DNA of 64,000 bases from Channa striata (Eukaryota; Chordata; Actinopteri; Anabantiformes; Channidae), in the NCBI GenBank assembly GCA_033026295.1, contig CM065179.1, positions 15,803,275 to 15,867,274 of the forward strand. Direction: 5' to 3'. This document shows positions 14,640 to 26,470 of the stretch, in pieces; the first letter of the stretch is position 1, and every line of letters starts with the position of its first letter. The translations under genes and the position numbers were made by a program. The notes under the pieces were generated by a model, which saw only the letters and a list, made by a program, of their open reading frames with translations, ran no database searches and was not told where the DNA came from.

Positions 14640-15120
14640 AGTTTTTTTGGGGAGTGAGGCTGCTGACAGTGCTGTTTGGTAGCTTGTTCTGCCATTGTGG
14701 AGCCACTGAGCTAAAGAGTTTCGTTTGGGATCTTTTGTGTGTTGATGGGACCACAAGTCAGTATTCGTCCGCAGAGCTCAGTGGACAGGGGGGATTGTAG
14801 ACCTGAATGAGGGAGTTCAGGTGCTGTTGAGTTGACCACTCTGCAGGGATAATCAGAGCTTTAAACTTGATGTGGGGAGGCTACAGGAAGCCAGTGCAGA
14901 GTTCTAAAGAGTCGTGTGACATGTGTCCATTTTGGCTGATTAAAAATTAAGCATGCTGACACATGTTGGGTCATTGGGAGGAGTTTGATTGGGCATGCTG
15001 GTAGCCCTGTCAACAGGACATTGCAGTAATTAGGACAAGATATGACCAACACCTGCACAATGAGTGTAGTTGCCTATCCAGAAAGGTACAGTCTGATATT
15101 CTGACGTTGAGGCAAATTTG
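14640..15120. repeat. Diverged teleost interspersed repeat
   Basis: The block contains phrases that recur in a known high-copy fish repeat: a GCTTGTTCTGCCATTGTGG start, GGAAGCCAGTGCAGAG near 14886, and GACATTGCAGTAATTAGGAC with ACACCTGCACAA near 15017-15060. The similarity is from memory and the family name is not known to me. It has no intact coding frame. Confidence 0.55.
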
Positions 15121-18100
15121 CATACTTCTGAGACAGAAGGGATGTTGTCAGTAAAGCTCAGTAGATTGTTAGTAATGTCCTCCAGATATCTGCTTCTTCA
15201 GGCATAACATCAGTGTTTAGTGAATGTTTAGTGTGACCTCCCTTTGCACTTAAAATAAATATACAGCATGTGATTGTATAGCATTGCTAATAAAACAAAT
15301 ATGATAGTAAAGAAATGACAAAAGTAAGCATGGTAGTATACATTTTCCACTCCTAGTATGCACACAAAAATAAATGTCTAAGCACAAAAGTGATGTGATA
15401 TTACTGTTCTCTGGAAATGGCAAGAGTACAAATGTGTAGTACAGGGTAACCACTGATCCTTAAGAGCTGAGACACACCAAGCCGACATCAAAGAACCAGC
15501 AGCAACAAAGGCAAACTTTTCCATCACCTAATATTACCTTTGCCTGGGTCAAAAAGGGTGAGAAGCCATACCATCAAGTGGCAGTACTTTTTATTCATAA
15601 TAATAAAAATTCTAAAAAGGTAAAGCAGAAACAATATAATGTAGCACAATACTGGCCTCTCCAGAACTATAATCAGTTAGTCTTCAGTTCCCTTATTCCA
15701 GATGGTCATGTCGTGAAAATATTCTCATCTTGTTCGTGCTCATATTAGATTAAAAAAATGAAAAGAACCTTTTATGTTGACTTTGTTTGCTTTCATCACA
15801 TCTGTTCCCCTTCTTGTGCACTGATTTACTAAACTGAACAGCCAAACAGAATCTGTCTCACCAATGTCTGACAATAATTTAACACGCTAAATTGGCTATA
15901 AAGCCACCAGTAGATTTCAACTGGATAGTGTGTGACAAACAATAAAAACTAGATTGACAGAGGCTCACTGACAACTGCCTGTGGTTTTGTGTGTCATGGC
16001 CATAAGATGAATATGGTAAACAAGTTGTGGAAGTGCACAAAGTCAGTTAGAAAAGGTGGAGCAACAGTCAGGGCTAATTTCTATGACTTAAAGATGGAGG
16101 TGAGACCTCCTGAGGTTTTATGCAATTCAAATCAACAAATAAATAAATTCATTCAGTGTATGAGTAAGAAACATGCATGTACATTCAAGTATGTAGCATT
16201 CCTCACACTATCCTTTGCACAACATTAAAACATCGGTGTGTTGTCAACATTTAATTTTTTTAAATCTACACATTTTGATCAAGCGGCCATTCATGGGATT
16301 CATTTTAAACAGCAGTTTAGGGGTGGTAGATTTTATTTTTATTTATTTTACAGCCATTGTTTCCCATCAATTATCTTTTACCTTTAGCCTTCCGAAACTT
16401 TGAAGGAGATACTTTGTATGTTTAAAATCAATCATCTTCAATGAGTGATTTGTTTGAGTATGACAACTGGGATGCCAAAGCAATCCAAAGCAGCCATTTA
16501 CAAAAGTCATGTGTGATGACAGCTTCTGTAGTGCTATTGGAAAGCATCCCAGATGCAACACAATCCGGAAACTTTGCTTCCTTGTTTCTGTTTTTCCTTT
16601 ATGTTGACTCAATAGCAAAAAAGAAAAAAAGAGGTATGCATCTATTTATGGCAAATTGGGGGAGTGGAAGTAAGGCTTGTGCTTGTGGACTCATTTCTGC
16701 AGTGTTGCACATCTATACACCAGACCTATGTGTGTCTTAATGAATCTGATGAAAAAAATGTTTATGTATATTTCTGTCCTTGAATTGTTGTGTGGATGCA
16801 CAATTTTAGTTGTGAATTGACACAGAGATGTCTGGTCCCATGGTGGTTTTAATGTTGTGTTGAACAGGAGTCCGCATGGAAAAAATCGACAGGTGTCAGA
16901 ACATGCAGTTCACTGCACTGCTGCGCTGTTTAGCTGCAGACTGGTCATTAATCATACTCACCACAACATAAAAATTACAAAGTTGTTTTTATATTTTGGC
17001 TGATTGGTTTAACTACAGTGTATTTTCATCAGAATTAATAAAATGTCAAAAGTGTGGCTCATTGTTGGATAATAACTGAGGTACAGAGCACCATGCTCTA
17101 TCAGACATTGGTAATACAGGTAATACATGTAAGTATTTTCTTGCTCTTGCTGGTTTTAATGGAATCTGTCATTTGGAAAAGTACATATCACCAGACTTTT
17201 TTTTTTGCTTCTCAGGCATACATGCAGTGTAATAATGTCAATATAATGTGACAGTGTTTGTTGAAAAGAACATTCTATAGGTTGTCTTTGAGCCCAGAGG
17301 TAGAGGCTAGTTTAGTTTTGAGGTGAGCGAAGGTTAGGGATCATCCTTCCACAATGCCCCACCCTGTCTCTTTCAGTCAGTCTGTTCACTGGCCTTCTCT
17401 GAGGTGGCATTCCAGTGGGATTGAAACCATGACTCCCCCCCCACCTCCATACATCCACATATCCTGGAGCAGATGAGGCCCCAGAGTGTTTATGTGCGGC
17501 AGACGCCCAGGCTAAACAGGAAGGGACAGGAGACCGTCACTGGGGACTCTGAATGCAGACTCACATCCACTGGCCCTCTCAGTATGGATTAGACATACCG
17601 TTGCTTGTTTAAATGAATATCACAAACATTACAGTAGGTCAAACACCAAAAAGTGACCACATATAGGCATGAAAACCGTGGGTAGCAAATGTTTGCATCT
17701 GACACTGAATTAATTTGTGTTCACACTCTGAATAAATGTTCGCGTTTGTACGTTTAAGTGTGCCTGGATGTGGTGTGTAGTATTACTCGTGGTATCTTAG
17801 GCAGGAGGCAGACGCTAAACTGTCCATGCAGGCCTTTATGCGAGCTTTTCAGACAAAAAAATAAATACTGTCGAAAACGCAGAGTAGAGGAAAGCGAGTC
17901 TGTTTGAAGTCAGGGAGCTGCAGAGTGGAACAGAGAGACAGACGAATCATCCTGTTTCAGAAACTTGAACGCAGCCTTGTCAAGACGCAGTAATACGTGT
18001 TTGTGTGTGGCAGCAATAACACAGTTCCAAGTCTTGGTTCCGTGTGTACACATAAGCCTGTGTAACCCTACACACCTCTCTGATGATGTCAGATTAGCAT

Positions 18101-19079
18101 TAAGCGTGAGGTTGGGCCTGTGTTTATATGTGTGTGGACCTGAATGTGTATTCAGTGTTGTAAAAAAGATGTCTGGTATTGTTTTTTGGGCAGTAAGAGA
18201 AATGTAAACAGCGGAAGGTAGTGGTTAAGGGAGAGTGGAAGAGCAGAGACGTTCCATGTGTGTGTTTGTGTGAATGCATATGTGTGTGGCGGAGGCATGA
18301 TGACATCAGTGGCTAGAAAGGGAGCAGGTGAAGGGGCTCTGGTCAGTGTGAAAGTTGAGTCTGTCACACAGACGTCGTCTGACTGCACGCCACGCTCACA
18401 ACAGAGCACTCAGCCACTGGCAAAAACTTGAGGGCTGGCCGGTGGTGGTCTGCCAAAAGCTGTCAGCTCCGTGGCAGCTTAAACGTTTCAGCGCAGCAGT
18501 CCGGAATGAGAAAAGTAACAGTCACAGCATTGGATTTCTACATTAAAAGCTTTCCATCTCAGCTTCATTGGCCAAACTGAAGTAAATGGTGTGTACTTTT
18601 CTACGGTAAATTGAACATTTTAAGGTCAATTAAAATGTAGGTGAGTGGAATTTAATCTTTTAAGTAGATTTTAAATGAGCTTAATATAATTTTAAACAAC
18701 CCCACCCCCAAAAAGAAACAAAAGAAAAAAAATGTATATAGCCAAATGGCAAATCTCAGAATTCTGAATTGTAGTCAAGACTCTAGAACAGCAGCACTCA
18801 CCTGGCTGTGTGCCAGACAAGTGTGGATTTTGCCAGTCCCACGAGTGAGACATGCCCACCTGTTTCCATTCCTTCAGTTTTATTTATTAATACCAGACGC
18901 TGCTGTGATGAGTGCTTATTTTGCATGCATATCAATTTTTATGTGAATAAAAATTCTCCCTTTTCTACAGCATATAACTTAAATTACAGCAGACTGTCAT
19001 ATTTTCCCTTCACATCCATTCATTTTTGTTCAAGGATCTCAGCTCCTACACAAGCCACGTCCTTATGTTGCATTTCCAG
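15121..19079. other. Intergenic DNA, no gene recognised
   Basis: AT-rich with short unsupported frames. The part near 17400-17560 is richer in GC without CpG clustering. Nothing else was recognised. Confidence 0.55.
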
Positions 19080-19082
19080 TGT

Positions 19083-19234
19083 GCGCAGGATGGCCAAGCG
19101 GTTAGAACATGACGTACCTCGGAGGAAGGACCCATCAGCCAGGATGTGTTATTGCTCTGTGGCCCTGACCTCTCTTGGTGAGGGCAAGTGTAAAGAATAT
19201 TCCCAACTGGGATCAATGAAGTATCACTTTTACA
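19083..19234 (+). repeat. tRNA-derived SINE-like remnant
   Basis: TGGCCAAGCGG at 19091-19101 is a perfect Pol III A box of the Leu/Ser tRNA type, in the context GCAGGATGGCCAAGCGGTTA. No B box (GGTTCRANNCC) follows at the expected distance, so this is not a tRNA gene. The 3' end, CCAACTGGGATCAATGAAGT near 19204-19223, resembles the 'gggatcaataaagtat' tails of common fish SINEs and LINEs. A tRNA-like head plus a LINE-like tail suggests an old SINE; the middle is too degenerate to assign. Confidence 0.5.
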
Positions 19235-19499
19235 GTAGTGTTTTGTTAAACATTTTGTTTGGGACCACCAGTGAGGAGCAGGATCCAACTGCAGATTGAG
19301 GAATGATGAAATTCTCTCAGGCCAGGGCTCATCGGTTCCCTTTCTCCCTCCATCAGAGGAGGTGGTCCGTGCTTTTTCTGTGGTCTGTCTTTGATCCCCC
19401 GTCTCTCTTTTTTTCCTGCGATTCATCCTCCTGGCGGAGACAAAGCCTATCCTTCCAACAAACGCAGCCGCTGCCTTTCAGGGCCAAGCGTCAGGCTGT

Positions 19500-19597
19500 T
19501 GAGGAGAGAAGACAGCAGGAGAGGAGCAAGGAAGCAGTGAGAGCAAAGAGGAGAGGAGAGAAAAAGAAAGAAGAGGCGAGGAGAGACGAGAAGAGCA
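19500..19597 (+). repeat. Polypurine tract
   Basis: About 100 bases are almost entirely A and G on the plus strand (GAGGAG, GAAAGAAGAGG motifs). The tract gives a Lys/Glu/Arg-rich part to the open frame at 19303-19734, which I regard as non-coding. It could adopt triplex (H-DNA) structure. Confidence 0.6.
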
Positions 19598-19619
19598 TGC
19601 GCTTTCACCCACTCTGGAG

Positions 19620-19800
19620 GTCCACGGCAGCCTCTGGCTCTCAGTACCCTACCTCCAGGCCTTATTCAGAGACTCACCTAATGAACACTCCTGCCCTCAT
19701 TCAGTCTGACAATGGAGCCCTCCACTGCCATTGAGCCCGCTTACAATAGAGGACATCGCTCCAATTAAACCCCAGAGACAATAAACTGGGGTAGGTGAAG
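19620..19800. promoter_or_regulatory. Candidate conserved non-coding element
   Basis: Unlike the purine tract beside it, this block has balanced, non-repetitive composition. It contains CTCCAATTAAACC and CAATGGAGCC strings of the kind seen in developmental enhancers. Conservation is guessed from texture only. Confidence 0.2.
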
Positions 19801-21225
19801 GGGTGGAGGTGTGTGCGTAATATGTGTGCGTATGAGGGGTCGAGCTGGGGGGTCAGCAGGGTAATGAACAGGCCCAACCCAGCAGATCTCTTTGGAGGTC
19901 CACTGAAGTGCCGTTGCCTCTGATGTGCTATTTGGATCAGTAAGAAGCAATTAGGTGCCCATTCCCAGCACATCCCAAACCCTTATCCTCCCCCAGGCAC
20001 ATTTAGTGTATGAGTGTATATGTGTGTGTTGGAAGGACAAATGGGAAAGAAAAGGGAAAGGTAATGACAGAGTGCAGTCATGAGCCAGGGTTGGCCACCA
20101 GAGCAGACAAGAAATCATAAATAGGTAGGTGGCTTGACCAGACGTGATTGCTTTAAAATTATAATTATTGGAATTATATGTCAAATAAACAGACAGCTGT
20201 TTGCCTTTAAAAAAGATTATTTTGTCCCTTAGACCTAGAAATGAATAGGAAGAAGATTAAGAGAAGCAACTGAGAGGCAAAGGCAGAGAAAGGAGGAGAA
20301 ATTTGCTGCTTTTAAATATAGCGCAACAACATCATAATTTATTTAAAATTAAGCAACTATCGAAGGAAACGGTGAATAGCAGTGAAGTTGTGTTGCAGGG
20401 GTTATGCAGAGAAGTTAAAATGAAACAAACACCAAATCCCGGCATATAAAAAATGTATCAATATGTCTTGTGCAAAGGGATCTACAGGCTTCCATAATGT
20501 TGTATGTCTAATTATTGACATTGATGCTCAAAATACAATGTCTGCAGAGGCGTGACATTTGATGGAGGCAGAGGCAGGCAGGAAAACCAACAAAAGCCAG
20601 AACAAAGGCAGGATCTGGGCCATGATAATGCAGCTCTGTACAGATCCTGCTCATGAATATGGCAGCTGTGGTTTTAACAGCAGTAAAGATGTAAGTGTGT
20701 ATGTGTGTGTGTAAGAGAGAGAGAGAGAGACATGCTTAGCATCTAGTATCTTGCAGCATGTGTTTGCGCCTATGCCCACGTATTTTGATCAACAAATTAT
20801 GCATGTCCTCACTCGTCGACTTTCTCAATGACATGTGCATGGATTACAAGACAGCTGCTTTTAGGGCATGTGTGTATCTGTATCTGCCTATGCTTATCCC
20901 ACTGGGCCTGAAAAGTCAATCACCTAGTCTGTCAGGGGAGCCGGGTGCACACTCTGCTCAGGGATCAATGCCCTTAACTCTTGGGACACTCATTTAGTCG
21001 GTGGGGGGCATTTAGGGCCCTGCAAAGCTGCTTAAATCCCTCATACATGTACTGATCTGATAGCAGACTGCAGGATACACCTCTTAGTGTGTGTGTGTGT
21101 GTTTCAGTCCAGGTGTCCTTTTGCACTTTAAAAAAGGAAAACACATTAGTCCTGGTGTAACTGTTAAGAATACATTTTTTCTTTTAATCTCATATGCATT
21201 TACCTGTATGCAACAGCATGCTTTC
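19801..21225. other. Intergenic DNA, no gene recognised
   Basis: Contains the compound GT/GA microsatellite at 20695-20730. The non-repetitive block at 20590-20690 (CCATGATAATGCAGCT, CTCATGAATATGGCAGCTG) has an enhancer-like look. No gene was recognised. Confidence 0.5.
20695..20730. repeat. Compound (GT)n/(GA)n microsatellite
   Basis: GTGTGTATGTGTGTGTGT is followed by (GA)8. Confidence 0.9.
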
Positions 21226-21285
21226 ACATTACACTAAATTATAAATACACATACATGAATGTGTATTTATAATGTAGTGTAATGT
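21226..21285. repeat. Near-perfect hairpin, 26-bp arms
   Basis: The left arm 21226-21251 (ACATTACACTAAATTATAAA...) and right arm 21260-21285 (...TTTATAATGTAGTGTAATGT) are reverse complements at 25 of 26 positions, around an 8-base loop. The sequence is AT-rich. It could be a tiny palindromic MITE remnant or a transcribed hairpin; a microRNA precursor usually has more mismatches and a longer stem. Confidence 0.8.
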
Positions 21286-24200
21286 GTATGTGTGCATCTG
21301 TTGCTCTTGTTTTACAAACAGCATGAATTGATTTGCTGAGCAGGGTTTTGGTGAACTAACGGTATTAGAAAAGAGATAAGTGCTTTACATGCTTGACCTT
21401 GTTTGTTGTTATTTGAGTAGAAACATTCTGCTTTGTGCTGGGTGTCTATAAATTCCTCATCTCTCAAACAGAAGACTAATAGCTTTGTCTCTCTGTATGC
21501 ACAGCCTCCTTTCACGCAGTGCAGGAGCAACGGCCTCCCTTTTCTCACAGGCAGTTTTTGTAGGAGTTAGGCTTGCTTTGTTCAGGATCTCATCTGCCCC
21601 CAATTTACTCTCCCAGTGACCTCACAACCCTGACCTGTCAGTGCAGCGTTCCTTTCTTTATTACTGAAAGCCATATTGTTTTCAAATGAAAAAGGACATA
21701 AATACAGAGTAATATTCTAGATTTTCACTCAAGTGGAACTGAGAGTTGTACTAAATCAAAGGCCAAGACGAGTTGTCCCACCACTGTGTCCGTGTGTGTG
21801 TGTGTGTGTGTGAGCTCTCTTTTTGTGTGTGAGAGTGTGTTGTTGTTTGGCTGCCTAAGTGTGCATGTCTCTGCTGAGTGTGGGAGGGAGTTCTCTGTTT
21901 CTCTTTTTATTTTCCCAATCTGCACCGTCTTCCTCACTGGTGTTGCCACAGACCTCCTTTTCTCTTCCTCTCTGGTTCCTGTGGCCTCTCAGGGCTTCCT
22001 CAAGCCGTTAAGACATAGGACTGCTGAGGGACTTGGATGATGGGGGCGGAGGTGGAGGATTGGAAGAGTAGAGTGGGTATCATGTTCTCCTTCTCTCTCT
22101 CCTACTACAGATTTATGGGGGCTCAGTCCTTCTCTAAATATTTGCCTTTCCCCCTGTACTGTAGGAGATTGATGGCCTTTGATGTGGGGGAAGGAGGGTA
22201 GAGGATGGAGGTGCAGAGGTTCAGGGTGTTGGATGAAGGGCGGTAGGAGTGTATGGATAGACAAAGATCCAATTTAGGGCAACTTAGGGCCCAGTGATTC
22301 TTGTGTACAGTATATGGTTCCTGCAGTTGTGATGTGACCTGTTACCTGAAACGTTAAGTGTGGTGGCTGCTTCGCATTGGAAGAACTCAGGTTTATATCG
22401 AATTAATGTCCTGTATCAGTATAAACATGGTTATAGTCAGGTACATAATGTAAATGTTTTAGAGTAATAAAGCAAGGCCTGCCAATTCCCTGTTCCATTG
22501 AAAATTATGTTGGCAAAACCCAAGTGGAGCTGCTAATAATAATCCTATCCAGAGTCAATCACAAGTTACAAAAACATCTGTTATAAAGCTAACTCTCAAT
22601 CTCTCCAAATCTTCTTTGTAAATAATTGGTTTCAGATTCCCAAATCCATTTCCAGATCCAGCAAATGTTGCATCATCTGGAGTTAAATTTGTCGACGTCT
22701 GTTTGCTTTTTGAATACAACCCTAGCTTTCGCTCTCCCAAAGCTAATTGCACGCTCCCCACAGCAAAGGCCAACTTATCCCAGAGAATAATGTTTATGTA
22801 TATGTAATTGTTGTAACTACGCAGCATAAATGCCACATTCTCTCTCCGTTTTGTTGTCTAATCAGTCCAAATAAATCTTATACAGACACACAGCCAGAGT
22901 AGTAACTGCACTGCGAAAGCAATAATTGCTTTGGTTATTAGAGCTGAAAGGAACATAAACAAGTAATTTCGGCTATCATGGTGGTGGTGACACAAACTTT
23001 CTCTCTCGTAGTTGCCCCCCCCCCCCCCCAAACCCACCCATACATCGTTATCTCCACACCCGCTATGACAGTCGCAGAAACTCTTACCAACTTTACTACT
23101 TTTGCACATGCACATCTACTACTTCTAGCTGTTTTCCAGTTAACAGGTCAGGGTTCCCATATCACACATGCACATTCATGCATTTCAACTCAAATTTTCG
23201 TGCACACATATGTGAACATGCAAACATACAATAATAAATACACACACACACACTGCTTTCACCTCTGGCTCCTATTCACCTCCCTCCTCCCCAGGCAGCC
23301 ATTGCTCTAAAGCAGCACTGTGTTAGTGGCACAGAAGGGAAAGGGCAGGACCTGAAAGATCATTTGGATGACTAATGACAAAATTCACAAGAAACTCCAG
23401 AAACATCCTTTGTCAAATTATACTATTAGCTGCTTGGGGGGAGCAAACACAGGGAGTCAGAGAGAGAGAAAATGTAGAGATGGAGGGAGAGGAAAGAATG
23501 CTTGAATGTTGTTCATGTGGAGGTGAGGGGGCAGGTCTTAAAACAACAGAAACAGAAAGAGAAAGGAACTTGTAGCCATTTGGCCTCCTGTTCTTTAGTG
23601 GAATGCTGTGCAGTGGCATTTACATGTTCGCAGTGATTTATTGGTACTGGCGTCCCCTCTCTGTCTCTGTCAATACAGGCCTCTCACAGCCAGGAAAAGG
23701 CCTTAAGCCCAAGGAGACAGTGGGCCTGAACTATTCTCCCTCTCCCCCTACACCTGTTCCCTCAGCGGGGGAAATGAGATCCTGTAATTATGTGTGAAGG
23801 GGCCTCTGCCAGATAACTGGTGTGATAGTGTCAATCCGCTAATGTTTTCTAGGGAGGGGACTATATGATCCCGTGAACACATGGGGTGAGCTTTTTGACG
23901 ATTTGTCTCAATATTGTGTCACACCGCAGGCATTTACATGAGTTTGGTTTGTGCTGTATCATGTGTGACTGTGTATGTGCATACCTGCCTCACGTCTCAT
24001 TGCTGGTTTCGCTCTAATATTCCTTTGTGGGACATTTGCTGTCCTTTATGTTAGAGAGACTATCATTAGTCTGAGAATCACCTGGACAAATTGTGTTTGC
24101 ATTGACTAGTTGGTGGCAGTGATGACCCAGGGTGATAAACAGAAAAAAAAAAAAATCCGGTAGACATCAACTAAACAGTGTATTTCTTCCTGTAATCCCC

Positions 24201-26185
24201 TTGTCTTTAAATTCCAAATAATATACAGTTCAGGACAATACAATGTATGTACGAATAAAAATTATCTCTAATCAAATTAAAACACACCAAGTCTATACTG
24301 TACTGTCTAGGCTCTATTCCTGCAACATTCCATTTTGTGTCAGTCCATCAATATTACAGCATTTATGTTATAGAATAGAATATCGTAAACAGAGTAATGA
24401 GCATATTTATGTTTTACAGACACAAGTCTGTAATATGAGACACAAGTCAATATAGTAGTTTGACTCTTTCTGCCTCTCAAACCTTCTAGTGATAGCTAAC
24501 TGTTATAGAACTCTGTTTTAGGGGTATTTTTGTGTGTTCTCTATGTAAATTATTATCTACTTAATTATTTTGACCCAAGTCAAGTTTATACCAAACATTT
24601 CATCGGTATCACTGGAAGGACTTTTGGGGGATGTTACATTATTAAACATTGTAGATAAAATCTGGGAGCAAGACATATGCAATGGAGAACATCAACTGAA
24701 AATCCCAAGTGCAAAATTGTACAGAAAATTGTACATCTTGTATACAACAATTAAAACTAAAAAAAAATTATAAATAAAAAAATTATAACTATAACAAAAC
24801 GTTTTCTGCTTCCATCATTAGGTAGTTAGGTAATTAAACAACTAACAGCCTGAGCATGACTTAATCAGTAAATCTTTTGTAGCTGCAGTAGAAATAAAGT
24901 TAAATACCATTTTCTGTCCATTAAGTTGCAGTGCCTGTATTGGTTCAAACTCAAGAACAAGGCCATGGTGATAGATACAGAAATTCCAAGTGATAGCAAC
25001 ATCAGGAAAAAGGAAGATGAGAAACTTAAGAAATACTAAGTTTAGAAAAGGCGTAAGTGTTCTGAACTCTGGGAGCTAGGACCCCAAACACAGAGACTGG
25101 CTGTGTCCAGAAGAATGTAGTCCTAGCACCCTCAAGCTATACTATATAAAGTATAAAATCTGTGTGTATGTATTTGAATGTGTGTGTGTGTGTGTGTTTG
25201 GGGGGTTCTTGTGTGGCATATACAGGAAACCACAGAAAGCTAACATTTATCGCCATAAAACGAGGGAAAGGTTTTGCTCCACCTGCTTGATACAGAGAAA
25301 ATCACAAAGCACTGTGGTCAGACAAAATAACCAATGATTTCTACATCCACCACTAACTTTATAAACCATCTGACCCTGTCTGTGTGTGTGTTTGTGTGCG
25401 ATTGTACAGTGACACTGTGCGAGTCATAGCAAGGGTGCAGGTAATTGGTCAGGAAGTGGTCATGTTATTATCTCTAATTGAGGGGTAATTGTAGAGCTGA
25501 GTGTACCATACTGTATGTGTTAGTGTGTATGTGTGTGACGACGTGTATGTGTATCTTTGCATGTGTCTGTGTTTGTGTTTAGGTGTATGCAGAGTGGAAA
25601 ATTGTGGCTAGAGTTTAGGCTTGCTGTGATTAAAAACAAAACAGAGTAAACAGTGGGCTTTAGTGGCCAGCCGTGGGATGTTCTGTATCCTGTGTGTGTG
25701 TGTGATAGTGTACTGGCGGTCTGCAGGCTGTGATTAAAAAAGATCACACACACAGCCTACTGACCAACACAAGGTGCCAAGGGTAACAGGTCCTGAAGCA
25801 GGTTAATATGTTGTTTGATTTTCAGCTAAATTTATGTGTAACAAATACACAGTAGACCACAAATTCAAAGGTATGGAACACGGAAACATTCGAATATTTT
25901 TCAGTTTCTGATTCTGCAGTGATTCATCTGCAGTGAAACATCACCTGTCCCCCAACAATTTAGAATAAGGTAAGTTTTCCGTGAAACTACTAAAAACATA
26001 AATGTAATGTCTGAGGCCTAAATTCATGCATATGACATGAGGTGTGTTTATTTCATTTTTTTTTTTTTGTTAATAACTGGCAATTACATTACCAACATTA
26101 CTACTAAATTATCAAAAGAGGCGTGTGTGCTATGCTCATAGTGGCATGTCAGAAGTACAATCTCAGTTAATTGTAATATACGTCA
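21286..26185. other. Intergenic DNA, no gene recognised
   Basis: Holds (GT)n at 21792-21812, a 15-C run at 23015-23029 and (TG)n at 25179-25197. The block at 23770-23890 (CCTGTAATTATGTGTGAAGG, ATCCGCTAATG) may be a conserved non-coding element. Open frames are low-complexity or antisense to microsatellites. Confidence 0.5.
23015..23029. repeat. Poly(C) run of 15
   Basis: Fifteen consecutive cytosines on the plus strand; a likely site of sequencing or replication slippage. Confidence 0.95.
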
Positions 26186-26470
26186 ATCAGGCGTAACATT
26201 ATGGCCACCTGTGCTATTCAATACAATAAAATACACTGGCTCTGCCATGAATTCTGCTTTGATACGGTTATTATTGCTCCGTTTTTAGGTTAAAAACTGT
26301 CAGGTGATAATTGTACTATATATTTATTATTGAGGTCAAAGTGGATAGTGGAGGTGCACTTATAAAATGAGGTGCTTCTAATGTTTTGACCACCCTATTT
26401 AAAATGAACAAGATACGACTTACTACTTACTGCAGTAAACTGCACAGGTGGTCCTAATGTTATGCCTGAT
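26186..26470. mobile_element. MITE-like element, 285 bp, 29-bp terminal inverted repeats
   Basis: The left end 26186-26214 (ATCAGGCGTAACATTATGG...) and right end 26442-26470 (...CCTAATGTTATGCCTGAT) are inverted repeats matching at 26 of 29 positions. The interior is AT-rich and non-coding, with a third partial copy of the end motif (CTAATGTTTTGACCACCC) near 26379. Short length, inverted ends and no open frame fit a non-autonomous DNA transposon. The 'atcaggcataacattatgacc' end is one I recall as widespread in fish. No clear TA or longer target-site duplication is visible, so the superfamily (perhaps Tc1/mariner) is unassigned. Confidence 0.8.

Noticed and set aside
19086..19160. Possible tRNA-Leu/Ser gene
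   Set aside because: The A box is good, but there is no B box, anticodon arm or acceptor-stem pairing; a SINE-like remnant fits better.
19303..19734. Plus-strand 143-codon frame with a Lys/Glu/Arg-rich middle
   Set aside because: The charged part is simply the polypurine tract read in frame; no homology recognised.
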